Source: Ligustrum vulgare (lineage: Eukaryota > Streptophyta > Magnoliopsida > Lamiales > Oleaceae). From it: a stretch of DNA of 64,000 bases. The notes under the pieces were generated by a model that had not been told where the DNA came from, did no database searches, and saw nothing but the letters and a program-made list of their open reading frames with translations. The stretch is taken from positions 8,632,133-8,696,132 of the forward strand of contig OY743187.1 in the NCBI GenBank assembly GCA_963555705.1, given 5' to 3'. How positions within the stretch are numbered: position 1 is the first letter of the stretch; each line of letters starts with the position of its first letter. A program made the translations under genes and the position numbers. This document shows, in pieces, positions 22,592-34,377 of this stretch.

Positions 22592-24660
22592 TTTTTTATG
22601 GATCTAATATCTTCCCAAATGATATATTTAAACGCGTAAAGGAGCGCTCCGCGTGTCAGTGATATCGATTCCATCAAGAAATAATGGAATAAATTATTGA
22701 AAAGGTGGGAACAATGAGATAATGCGTCATTACCTTTTTCGAAATAAGGGAAGATTTGGCGACAAGATTGAGATCATGAGATATTTCCTTGGATATTGTA
22801 CCTGATTTTTTCGGTATACTAAAAGTAATAAAAGTATACTGATTTGAACTATACAGAAATACATACTGATTAAATGAATACTGTATTGAACCAGAAGTTC
22901 ATACATATGTAAAAATGAAATATCTTGCTGAACCAGAAGTTCTATAATGATTGGTTAGATTCCAATTCAATAATGAGATTTATTGAGAATGCAAAATGGC
23001 ATTCATTAAAGAACCAGAAGATTGTTCAGGTTAACAAGTTATCATTGCTGCTTGTTCTGAAAAGCAAATTAATTATCTCACTAAGAAAATGAATGATTGA
23101 TTATTTGCTCAAGTAATGATATTATGAGCAAAGTGATAAATGCTAGCATGAATATATCTTAAAGTCATTAATGATTTTACGAATTAGTTGAGATAATAGA
23201 ATATTATATTGCTAATGATTTAACAGATTAATAGCCTCAAGTTATTTGCTATGAGAACAACTTGAATATAAATATTCCTTATGCAGCAATATTCTACATA
23301 CAAACATGTCAATACGATGAAATAAAGATTTGCTTATAAAGCTTTATGATTTCTAAAAAGTGCGATATCTATATACACTCCAACAAAACGCACTTAGATA
23401 TAATATTATGATTATATCCATAATTATGAATGACATGTGTTGCGGCATTGTTAGCCGACTGATATAATACAAGATTCTTGAATATTATGGGGAAATTAAA
23501 CAATAACACGCATGAAGCGTGATCAAGCTTAAAGCGTAATTATGCCTGAAGCATAATGACAATCGATTCCAAAAACAAATATATCTTGAATAATGGAAAT
23601 GATCCATTTGAGGCTAAATACTCATAGTGAGTAAAAGGGATATAATTAAATGTAAGAGATTCAGGCCTGATGATAGAACATATACAGAGATCTCTCTATG
23701 TTATATTGACATGAAATGGAATCGATAAATAAGTCGACTGCATACATACAACCCTCTTATTAAAATGAGGTTGATAAAATTATAATACTTTGGCCAAGTA
23801 TAAAATCCCAATGTAGGGATATTGTTATAATATCTGAAGTCAAAACACTTAAATGTGTAAAGCCAGTAATTATATGTACAAATGAAAAATATTTCACAGT
23901 CGTAAAAGACGACTCGTTGCGCGCAAAATTTTTCATAAAACTGACATGAAATATGGTGGATAGACTATAGTCTAAATTCACTAGTTTGAGCTCTTTGATA
24001 TACCAATGAGTGAGATCAAAAAGTGTGATTCTCATCTCGGTACTTTGGGAGTTTTCTTTGATGTACCAGTTGATCGCGGTACGTTGGGATTTCAAGCGAA
24101 ATGATTATAGATTATATGTCGAAATTGATATCTATTTCAATGATTGATTATGCTCCTGCAAATTAGAAATTGCAGTTTATAAAGTGCAAGAACGTACATG
24201 TATAAATCATTGAAAGATTCAATTTGCCCAAAAACAATATCATTATAAAATGAAATGCGATTCTTAAAATAAAATCACATGAAGTATGATATGATACATA
24301 TGACCCCATAATATAATATGTTGAAAATGAAATTAGAGTGTACTATTATTATATTTGAATATTTGGGCATGCAATTGATTTTCAATATGCAAAATTATAT
24401 TATCCACCGAGAAAATGAATATTCACTAGAAGTGAATTTGAAAATGAATATTTAAATATTCATCAGAAGTGAATTCTAGATTTTGATAGAAGTGAATCAA
24501 TTCTAGATTTGAGTAATGCAATCAGTCAACTAACTAAACATTGCTTGATATAGCATGTTCAGTAAATGAGCTATGACTTCATAAATGAGTTATAAAATAT
24601 TTATAAAAGCTCATCACAAACTATATGTTTGATGAAATGATTTGAGATTACATTAATATA
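22592..24660. other. Interior of the LOG-carrying element, non-coding
   Basis: AT-rich sequence with no convincing frame. Short repeated phrases occur (AACCAGAAGTTC near 22890-22940, AGAAGTGAATT near 24430-24500, ACCTTGACTGG further upstream). No Copia pol motif could be read in any frame. Confidence 0.5.
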
Positions 24661-25578
24661 CTTGTGATATTCCTATGAAGGGAACCTATACTTGTGATAT
24701 TCCTATGAAGAGAACAAATACGCACTGCACTCTTTTTCCCTTAACTGAGGTTTTGTCCCACAGGATTTTCCTAGTAAGGTTTTTAATGAGGCATCAATTA
24801 TGGCGTATCAATGAGAATAATGTACTCTTTTTCCCTTCGCTAAGGTTTTGTCCCACAGGGTTTTCCTAGCAAGGTTTTTGAGACATTGTCACAGTTATCT
24901 GCAAGTTATTCAACAACAAGCTCTCTCTCTTTATTGTGCTGGAATGATATCAACAAATGAAGAAAATCATACACATCTTATGAAGAATGTTATGATATCG
25001 GCTACACACAAGAAGATTTTCATATATACATATTCCAGACGAAAGATGATATCATTATTCAAAAGGTTCATGAAATACTTGATTGCACACTTCAGGGGGA
25101 GAATCATGCTGTCATGCTGTACTCTTTTTCCTTCGTCCAGGTTTTTGTCCCACAGGGTTTTCCTGACAAGGTTTTAACGAGGCAGCGGCTGTACTCTTTT
25201 TCCTTCGTTCAGATTTTGTCCCATTGGGTTTTACTGACAAGGTTTTAACGAGGCAGACCTAAAGCAAGGCAGCACTAAAGACCTAAAGCAATGCAGCACT
25301 TCAGCACTAAAGAACTAAAACAATAAAGCAATGAAGCAATGAAGCACTTCATAATTCGAAGGCAACACTTTATAACTTCAAGTTTCCAGTACATGATTTG
25401 TACTACTTATCATTGATGTCATTTTGGATATTAGACTCAATGATTAATGATGACCAACATCAGGGGGAGCAGCTGTACTCTTTTTCCTTCGCTCAAGTTT
25501 TATCCCAGTGGGTTTTCTTAGCAAGGTTTTAACGAGCAGACAATTGAGCTATTGAGCAATAAGTCATTCAAGGGGGAG
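24660..25578 (+). repeat. Repeated Copia 3'-end module in the LOG-carrying element
   Basis: Blocks with CTCTTTTTCCCTTCG, then TTTTGTCCCACAGGGTTTTCC, then AAGGTTTTTAATGAGGCA occur near 24730, 24825, 25120, 25190 and 25480. Many plant Copia elements have one or two such blocks between pol and the 3' LTR. Five copies here, ending in the purine tract, mark this as the non-coding 3' region. Confidence 0.75.
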
Positions 25579-25800
25579 TGTTATAAATAATTATGGAAAT
25601 TATTAAGAAATCCACCACTAATTTTATACTTAATTTCCACCCAAGTTATATTGTAAATTAATGTAATGAATGACTTTTCCTTCCCTATAAATAGAGGTAG
25701 GAATTGCTTGAATTTGGATCAAGAAAGAATTCTCCTCCTTCTCTCTAGTTCTTAATCTCTCTCTAATTCTTGTGTTTAGAATTTTGATAGTTTCACAACA
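25579..25800 (+). repeat. 3' LTR of the LOG-carrying retrotransposon
   Basis: 222 bp, lacking the 14 bases GTGTACCAATTCTT present in the 5' LTR and differing at a few positions (CATAATTTCCATCC versus CTTAATTTCCACCC). This is a low but non-zero divergence, older than that of element Y. Confidence 0.92.
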
Positions 25801-26934
25801 ATTTTGATATAATTGTTATAATTGATTTTTTATAATTTTCACCTTAGTCCCCAAATAACTAAAGTTATTCAATTCAGTCCCATTTGGTTTCAAATCATCA
25901 ATTTCAGCTCTTAAGTTTTAAATGAGTTTAATCAGCGCTTCATTTTTAAATCTATTATTTCAGCCTTATAATTTAATATTCGTTTTGAGCTCCGACCCAA
26001 CTTTTGAAAATTTACATTTTAGTCCCTTAAGTTTGAAAAGTATTTGTTTTAGTCCATCAACTTCCAAAATATTCATTTTGGTCCCTCATCTTTCAAAAAT
26101 ATTCATTTTAGTCTCCCAACTTTCAAAAATATTCATTCTAGTCCCCCAACTTTCAAAGTATTCATTTTAGTCCCCTCAACTTTCAAATCATCAATTTCAG
26201 TCCTCAAATTGTAATTTATCATTTTAAAACTATAAAATTTCAAAAGACTAATGTAACTTATTGGCTAGACGAAGCATACGAAGATTTAAAGGATTTAAGT
26301 CGTTTCCCGCTCAACTTTGCACTCGTCGGATTTAAGGTAGACTCGCCTCCACTAATTGATTTATATTATAATTGCATGTGTTGTGTGGATTTGTGTGATT
26401 TTATGCTTAATTGCATGAAAAAATAATATCTCTTTTGAGATAAAGAATTATATTATGCTGGGCATAACTTATCTACTTGCCAAGAAAAGAAAATAATGTG
26501 TTCATTTGCGTTCACTATGTGATGCCTATGAATAAGAAAAGAATGTCACTACATTATTTGCATAATTTCTTATTCAATTATCTTGTAGATTAATTATTGG
26601 CGATGAGTCTACTAAGTATTTCATTTTTGAAATGCTCAACCCGTTATTTTAATAACTTTTGCAGATTTCGGAGACGGGGGCGAGTGATGGGCAATGACGG
26701 CAAATTACAAATTGATATTTTTTTTAAAAAAAAAAGTCGTGAACTTTGAAATGATTATTTCATTTTATCAAGAATTGTCATTTTTGTACGAAAATACTTA
26801 TTCCATTTGAATTATCGCTAAACTTTTAATCGATAAATGCGATATTTAATATTTAATCATTTTTCCGCAACAAAGTTTATTCAAGAATTTAGAAAAGTGA
26901 CGTTCCAGCGCTCCTCGGAACTCGGGGCGTTACA

Positions 26935-27066
26935 AGGGGTACCTCGGCATAGGGGGTACCTTAGCATATGATCACCCCGGTATACGGGTACCTCGGCATA
27001 GGATCACCCCGGAATAGGGGTACTTCGGCATAGGATCACCCCGGTATAGGGGTACCTCGGCATGTA
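26935..27066. repeat. GC-rich minisatellite of about 32-bp units
   Basis: About four units built on GGGGTACCTCGGCATAGG plus ATCACCCCGGTATA. They start directly at the right end of LTR Y2 and contrast with the AT-rich surroundings. Confidence 0.88.
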
Positions 27067-29914
27067 AGAGTCCAACAAGTTTGGTATCCACAGTTTGGCC
27101 TGTGGGTCATGATTAGATGAATTGATGTTTTGTGGATCCCCTGGTGAGCCCATATGGATGATGTGTCATGTCCAATTAGTCATGGTTGTAACTGCTACTA
27201 ATATTACATGCCGTGTAATGTATTGTATTGTAATACATGTTATCATTACAGTGTATCTAACATCACAAAATGATATTGTTTTAATTACATTATAGAGCTT
27301 GTAATAGTAGATAAAGTAAAATTAAACTCATTGAAATGTTATTGTGCATGTAATTTTGCCTTATGAATCCATAGAATGTTATGTAGTATTACTGGATGTA
27401 ATATTACAACGGATATAATACACAGTGCAAGTGCTGGGATTGCTCGTAATATTACATTCCATGCAATTACTTAATATTTGTAAAATATTACATTGGAAGT
27501 AATTCAGAAGCTGGTATATGATTTTATCGATTAAATTTCATGAATGCCAATTTGAGGTATGTTAAATTGCATGTGATTTTAATTAAATTACATAGCTCGT
27601 AATACCACGTCTGATCTAGAAGATGACTTTCCATATTATTAAACTAATTTAATAATTGTAATTTTTAGAATATTAGTTGATTTTAAATGTAATTACATCC
27701 TTAATTTAATCTCCTAAATAAATGGTAATTACATCCCTAAATAATAAGTTATATAATTAATGAGGTCAATAAAATAATACGCTCTCTCTCATAGAATCCG
27801 ATATTTTTCTAAATAGTTTCTAAATAATGTATTTATCTAAAAATGATTGAAGGAACTAGTATAGAGTCTAATTAATCCTACGGGGGATTATTGCTAGAGC
27901 CCCAACTAACTTATTCATCAACTTGTAATTTTTAAAATAGTTTGACAAAAACAAAAATTCTACTTGAACAATTCATTTGAACAACTCTCTCACATGAGGT
28001 GTGAGGTTGTTCAAATAGATTGTTCAAGTAGCAAGGTTCAGACAAAAAAGCACACATAAATGAGCATAGAGAAGGGACTACTCGGTAGTGTGAAACTTTG
28101 AGCATCTCTAATAAAATCTTTATCTTCAAAAAACATATTCTGTATAATAGAAAGCATCTTTATATTTAAATATAAAAGTTTTTACAAGCTCTAACAAACT
28201 CTTTATTTTACAATTTTATAAAATATTTATTATATTTCTTTATTTTTAGTTAATTTTTTTTTTAAAAAAGTGAATGACCAATAATGTCAAATATGTAATA
28301 AAAAAAAGTTAATATAGGAACATCTATAATTGAAACCTTTTGAATGCATTTAATAATAGAGAGTGAATTTGGCTCTCTAAATTTGGAAAATCAAAGTCAC
28401 TTTCTAAATTAAAATGTTAAATTAGAGAGACTATTGGAGTGATATTTTAAGTATTGACTCTCTAAAATAAAGAGTATTTTAAGTTTAAAGAATCTATTGA
28501 AGATGTTTTTAAAGGACAAAATATATAGACTCAATCATGTGCTTACTTTTAAAATTACAAAAGATTAGGTATATTAGAAATAATTATTCAAAGTAGATGT
28601 GTAATTTCATTTCCCTCATACATGTAGCGTTGATGACACTTCTTCTTCACCCATTCTGATTCAAATACCAAAGTTCTGTATGATCAAGATTTAGCTAATG
28701 GATTGGACTTCATCAATTTCTAGAAGAGGATATGATTATAATCAGGTAAATCTCTTTATTGATCATTTTTTTCATATTTCTTTTCGATAACTATATTAAT
28801 TTTACTGTTTAACTATGCGTTTACTGTTTAGATTAAGATTTTATTCTCTCTTTTCTCTCTGTACTAAGGTGGCAGTGTATTTTGAGGGGATGATAATGAT
28901 AGTGGTGGTGATGGTGGCGATTGTATAGGGTTTTTTTAATAAATTGCAATTTGTAAACTCATGCAATAAATTACAAATTAAATATTTACATTCATAATTA
29001 CATAGTGTAAAAATTACATAAAGCAAACATTACAACAATTATAAAAATTATCTAGTAAAAAAATTACATACATGTGAAATATACTCGATTTTGTTAATTA
29101 CTTTTGATAATTTTATAATACATTACAATTTGCCTAATTACAAATATTTCAAATATTTGATCACGTAATTAACACAAACTTAAATTACTATGATCCCTAA
29201 ACAATTTGACATTCAAGATTCTAAGAGTCTGTTTGGTCATGTGCAAAATTTTCACATTCATTTTTCAATCGCATAATTCTATGGAAGTTACCACTTTTCA
29301 AACATTTCAATTACATTTCAACTGCATATTCTCATAAAACTCTAAGATTTCTCAAAATTTTGAAAAAAGAACATGGAACCGAAGGAGTTCTAAATTATCT
29401 GTATAATAAATTCAAGAATCTAAGTTTGACGCTTACGGCTCATGGAACTCAAATCTATTTTGATCGATATCATGGAAATTTGATTGCATTTTGGCTCACT
29501 TTGATTACAAAATTTTTTTCCATGGAAAACAAAACTTGTTTTCCAATTTCTACTTTTGACTTGTTTGATTGAAAAAAAAAATTCTATGTAGAATATATTC
29601 CTTACTTGGTTCACATCAAACTCAATTCCTTGTTTTCAAGGAATTTGAATTCATGTCAAAGTGGTGGGAATACATTTTCTTGGCAAAACGGACTTACTTT
29701 ATTTTCTTGCATTTTGGTCCTTAACTTTCTGATTAACATGATTTTATACTTTTTGTTCTTCCATTTTGATCCTTCAACTTTCAGTTGGTCTAATTGATTC
29801 GTGGTCAAACTCAACCTTCATTCTTTGATTCGATTCAACTTTAGAATAGTTATAATTTGGTTCTTCAACTTTGTAAATCTTACAATTTAGCTCGAATAAT
29901 TCACTACTTTCATC

Positions 29915-29954
<40 letters not shown>

Positions 29955-30470
29955 GATAAACTATTTTCATATTATTTATCTATAAATAATTTATTATTAA
30001 ATGATAATTTTTACCAATCAAATTACATCAAAATATTATCAATCAAATACAAAAACATGAAATTCGTTTTCTTTCCATCGAAATACCACAATAATAATCA
30101 AACACCTTAACTTCCAATTCCTAGGAAAATAAACTTCCAGGAATTCAATTCACTAAAATTCGTTTTCTTTCCACATTAATTCTACCATTGGTTGAAACCC
30201 TAATATTTGTTCTAAATTGACTAGTAAACAATGGGTCAAATACCATTAAAATTTTATTAACGGTCTCTTTTGTGTAAAATTCTATTTTATTATAAAAGTA
30301 GACTTTTTTTTTTTTTTTTTGAGAATATATGATTAAAATATTAAGAATATTATTGATGGATGTGCAAAATTATTTTACTCAGAATGCGTAACTAAAAATG
30401 AGTTTGAGAAAAATAAACTTAAAGAACTTATATCAAACAAGTCAATGGAATAGTCCGTGTTCTAAAAAAC
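27067..30470. other. AT-rich unassigned DNA with an (ATT)n run
   Basis: No gene was recognised on either strand. The part 27180-27800 is rich in TGTAAT/ATTACA phrases, including three TAATATTAC. A (TTA)n microsatellite lies near 29917-29955. Short open frames, such as 29360-29572, have no recognisable domain. Confidence 0.45.
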
Positions 30471-30473
30471 TAA

Positions 30474-31242
30474 GGCTCCATCTCTTTGCTGTTTTCAGCC
30501 TGTTTTGAGTTTTAGATTTTTGGAAATATCGAAAACGCGTTCACTTTGCCCATTTTCAGAAATGCATTTTCCAAAAAAAAATAAAAATACAAAGGAAACT
30601 CAACACGAGTTTATTGAGTTTTGGATATTTTGTGTTAAAAAGTTCAAAACGCTTGTTTTGGACTTCCTTTTTTTTATTATTATTAATGTGAGACGCTACC
30701 TTCACTTGAAGTTCTTATGTTATTTTGCCATTATATATAAATTCATGTTAAGATTTTTTATTTTTTTGTATAAATGTGAGACACTTCATTCACTTGAAAT
30801 TTTTATATTATTTTGCAATTACATATAAATCCATGTTAAGATTTTATTATTTTTTTTGATAAATTTTTTTTTGTAAATGTGAGACACTTCCTTCACTTGA
30901 AATTCTTCTATTATTTTTCCATTATATAGATCCATGTTAAGTTTTTTTTTTTGTAAATGTAAGACACTTCCTTCACGCAGCTGAAACAATATTAATAATG
31001 AATTTATTGATATAGAGAACTAACTGATTTATTGACATTAAAATTAATGTAATTTAACAAATCAACCATTTTTTACATATAAAATATTACGAAATAAATA
31101 TATCAAAAAATTACAAAGTAAGCGCATTTTTTAGTTTTCTATTTTTGAAAACAGTTTTTCAAAATCACAAAGAGAACACGTTTTCAACAATCCCAAAACA
31201 AACAACCAAAATTCAAAATCGAAATACAAAGAGAACATCCCC
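30474..31242. mobile_element. Harbinger-like MITE, copy 1, with internal tandem repeats
   Basis: The element is flanked by TAA (30471-30473 and 31243-31245). Its ends read GGCTCCATCTCTTTGCTGTTTT and, on the other strand, GGGGATGTTCTCTTTGTATTTCG. Inside are about four tandem units around GTGAGACACTTCCTTCACTTGAA...CATGTTAAGATTTTT (30680-30976). A TAA/TTA target and GG-rich ends fit the PIF/Harbinger superfamily. It has no transposase frame. It is an inverted relative of the element at 59105-60287. Confidence 0.82.
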
Positions 31243-32625
31243 TAAGTGTGGCTAGACAGGGAGGACAAGCTTTACTAGCATATTTTTAATTATTCTAAAA
31301 ATTATTTAATAAATAAAATAATACATACAAAACATCTAAAATTACAAACTACTATATTTACTTAATAATTAATCAATATACAATTTTCAAGTTTTCAATT
31401 TTCTTTTGACTATTGTTTGGGTTAAAATAAAAATTAACATGTTTTCAGTTTTTATTTTTATACACCCATAGTCATTTAAAAATCTGAAACTAAGCCTCTT
31501 TGGTAATAGAAGAAAAAATGATTTTGTGAGAAATGTGTACTTGGAAAGTGACTGAAAAATATGAAATGTGGTGGGTCCTATATAAATGTGAGGGAGAAAA
31601 TAAATTTGAGAAAATTTTTAGAAACAATTCACATTACCAAACATGCTGTAATTGAAAAGAAAAAAAATTTAAAAATTAATAAAGCGAGACTAGGCACTTC
31701 CTAGGCATGTTTGTTAGAATCCTAGGAAGAGTTAAATTTCAAATCACTTTTTAATCTTACACATTTTCTATCACCACATTTTAACCACATATTATATCTC
31801 AAAAATATATATAAAAAAGTTTTTAAATACAAGATTTTTAACAAATAGAGCTTAATATACAAATGAAAACTAAGTTGAGGGACTAATTTGCGATACATAA
31901 AAGTTTGGTGGAAAAAAAGAGCTTCTGAAAAGTACCGGGTAAACATCAAAAATGGACCCTAACCTTTATGTTTCTTGTGAAAATAGTCTCAAACGTTTCA
32001 ATTTTGACATTTATACCCTTAGAATCACCAAACGTTACGAAAATAGTCCTCTTCGTCAGAATCTGTTAATTCCCACTGTTAAAAATGGATAAACAGTACG
32101 AATGATCTATAACCTTTGAATTACTTTGCAATAATAGTCTCTAACATATTAAGCTCTGTTTGACGTATTTAGTCCCTAATATAATAAGTCCTCATTGGAG
32201 ACTAGTTGTTTAAAATAATGTGATTTGTAAGTGTAAATTTTTGAAGAATTTATGGTTAAAAAATTAGAATTTTTTTGTTTTTTGAACTTGTGTATTTTTA
32301 TGTTTTTTTGGAAGATAACCTCCAAGCTCAACATTCTTCATCTGAACTGACGATAAACCCACAAATGATGAGTCTTCCGTTTGATATCACTGTTAGATTT
32401 ATAAACTAGTTTATTTATGATTTTGAGGTAAAAAGTAGTGATTGAAAATTGAAGAAAAAAAAGTGTGTAATTAAAAAATAATTTGAAAAAAAACCAAAAA
32501 TAATGACATTTACCAAACGGTGGCCTAGTCCAATTACAGAGATAAATAAAGAGGATCAAAAATTCATCCTACGTCTCTTAGCTTCAAATCCCAAATACTG
32601 TCCTCCCAGAAAGTCATTCGGGGAT
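31243..32625. other. AT-rich DNA with a dispersed repeat
   Basis: No gene was recognised. The segment near 32100-32215 (AATAGTCTCTAACATATTAAGC, TTTGACGTATTTAGT) recurs in inverted orientation near 45690-45820, so it belongs to a dispersed repeat family that I cannot name. Confidence 0.45.
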
Positions 32626-34032
32626 TCAATTGTCAAAGCCGTTCTCTCCTCTGAAGACTTCAAATAGCTTTCTAATTGCTGCTGTTTCTTCCAAAATCTC
32701 CGACCGTGGTGGACGTGGACGTGGAGTTTTGCGCTCAATAATACGCTCTTGATTCCTTTTATTTCGAATCTTGCTGCAACAAAGTTTACAGTCGTGAAAC
32801 CCTTCCAGAAATTTCTTCGGTCTTCGCATAAACTCGTCATCGTCCGAATCGGGTAAATTTAACTCACAGCTTTTATTTGGAACGTGTTCTTTCCCCTTCC
32901 CAATGGCTTTAAAAGAAGAGTTAGTTTGATTTTTGTCAATTGAAATACCTTTGGTGACACGAGTTCTACCTTTGCTCAAATCATCTTTCTTTGTTCCCAT
33001 TGTGAACTTTGTTTTGCCTTTGTGCCTCGAGCACTCCTTGTTGAGAATTATATACAAATTTCCTTTCTAATTAATTACACAAGAATTTTGATGTTCAAGA
33101 ATTAATAATCAAACAAGAAAATATGTACGAACATAAAAATTTACGGAGTTTGACAACTTGCCTACGTTCACGAATTTTCGTCAAAACTTTTCACTATATA
33201 ATAAATTGTTATAATTATATAGAATTTGTACTCATCAAACCATCCAAATATTGTAAGAAAAATAATTAAATTTTATCACATTTACCAATTTTTACTCTTT
33301 TGTACAATCTACAAAGAATTCAAAAAAAATCAAGATGTTAAATTACATTTTTCTTCATAATGCTCTCTAATCAATGTGCTCTAACCAAAAAAAAAAAAAA
33401 AAACTTGTATTTATACAACTAAAATCACGTCAGCGCATGACAATTCGGTTGGAAGATTCCTTTCGTAGGTTAACTACTATTCTACCATATCAATGCTCTG
33501 TTCCCAATTTCAATCCAATGAGACACGTAGTCATTGTAATCTATTTCCACTTCCACAATCTTTTATAGAAAGAAATTATGTAGATAATTAATACCTCCTC
33601 TAATTCGACAAGGACCCGCAGTAGAAGAATGCAAAGGATTCGTAATTCAATTCCTTCAGGATTCCCATAAATAGAGGCAATTGATTACAAAGCTTTTTTT
33701 TTTTTTCTTCTCCGATTACAATTTAAATTCTTCAACTTTTGACAATTTGAGGTAAATACCTAACAATCTTCACCTTATCGAAAAGGAGCCAAAAATATAT
33801 TATCTCTTTCGTTTACAATATTTGGAAATGGGCAAGCTTTTGACGCACTTTGACTATTTCATACTCCACTATATGAGTATAACCACTCAAATTTATCAAC
33901 GAACTCAGAACTTTTCATCGGCTCATGTCGAAATAAACATTGCTGAAAAATTATGGTGCAACTTCCATGTTTGGCTTTCCTTGAAGCTCATTAGGCATCG
34001 ACATCAATTTCACAACACACCTTGCATTAATG

Positions 34033-34278
34033 TCAAATCAATGCACGTGTGCAAACACATGTACCCACCAGCAAGAACACATCTTCTATCATGGCAACTG
34101 ACTTCATGTCATAAGGAAGTCTTATTTTACTAAAGTTCATCATCACCACCCCCCCCCCCATCAGGAGAGTCACATTGTACACCTCCGAGCAGTTAGCTGA
34201 CTCTGCTCTATCTTTTGGATAATTTCTTCTCACATAACTAGATTTACCATAGTTCCAGTACATTACCTTCTTCTTCAT
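34033..34278 (-). pseudogene. Copia gag zinc-knuckle fragment, Cys and His residues lost
   Basis: The frame reads VMYWNYGKSSYVRRNYPKD where a working Copia knuckle has Cys-x2-Cys-x4-His-x4-Cys. All four metal ligands are Tyr here and a Gly is Ser. Each change is a single G-to-A or C-to-T transition, the pattern of decay by cytosine deamination. The frame stays open to 34033. Confidence 0.7.
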
Positions 34279-34377
34279 GAAGTTACCTCTTTTTCACTTT
34301 TCAGTAACAAGCAAAACTTTTTAGATGAACCGTCACTTCAACCTAATCAACTTAACTTCTGAAATTTTCATCGTTTC

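Larger units (their letters stand above)
19781..25800 (+). mobile_element. Non-autonomous Copia-like LTR retrotransposon carrying a LOG gene
   Basis: Direct LTRs at 19781-20016 (236 bp) and 25579-25800 (222 bp) have TG...CA ends (TGTTATAAATAATTATGG ... GTTTCACAACA). They are flanked by the duplication ATTTT at 19776-19780 and 25801-25805. The 3' LTR lacks 14 bases and differs at a few sites. After the 5' LTR comes CGTTATCAGCATAG, like the primer site of many plant Copia elements. A purine tract CAAGGGGGAG precedes the 3' LTR. The 3' third repeats about five times a block containing CTCTTTTTCC...TTTGTCCCACAGGGTTTTCC, a sequence typical of plant Copia 3' ends. No gag, protease, integrase or reverse transcriptase frame is recognisable. 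The interior instead holds two minus-strand frames, one of them a complete LOG. The element splits LTR Y2. Confidence 0.9.
18445..26934 (+). repeat. Y2: diverged Y-family LTR, split by the LOG-carrying retrotransposon
   Basis: The right end (GGAACTCGGGGCGTTACA at 26934) is the reverse complement of the start of the element Y LTR with some divergence. Other Y landmarks follow in inverted order: the exon-like CGGAGACGGGGGCGAG block near 26670, the CGCTCAACTTTGCACTCGTCGG block near 26310, the row of TAGTCCC(T)CAACTTTCAAA repeats at 25840-26215, and a CCGGCG-rich block at 19620-19680. The left end is near 18445. No target duplication or partner LTR is visible, so I read it as a truncated solo LTR. 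Without the 6-kb insertion at 19781-25800 it is about 2.5 kb. Confidence 0.72.

Noticed and set aside
24675..25177. Two overlapping frames of 64 and 109 codons in the LOG carrier
   Set aside because: They translate the repeated non-coding Copia 3' module and share its internal duplications.
27199..27455. Three copies of TAATATTAC (27199, 27399, 27447), the geminivirus origin nonanucleotide
   Set aside because: None sits in the loop of a GC-rich stem and no Rep-like frame is near. The whole stretch is rich in TGTAAT/ATTACA phrases, so the matches are expected by composition.
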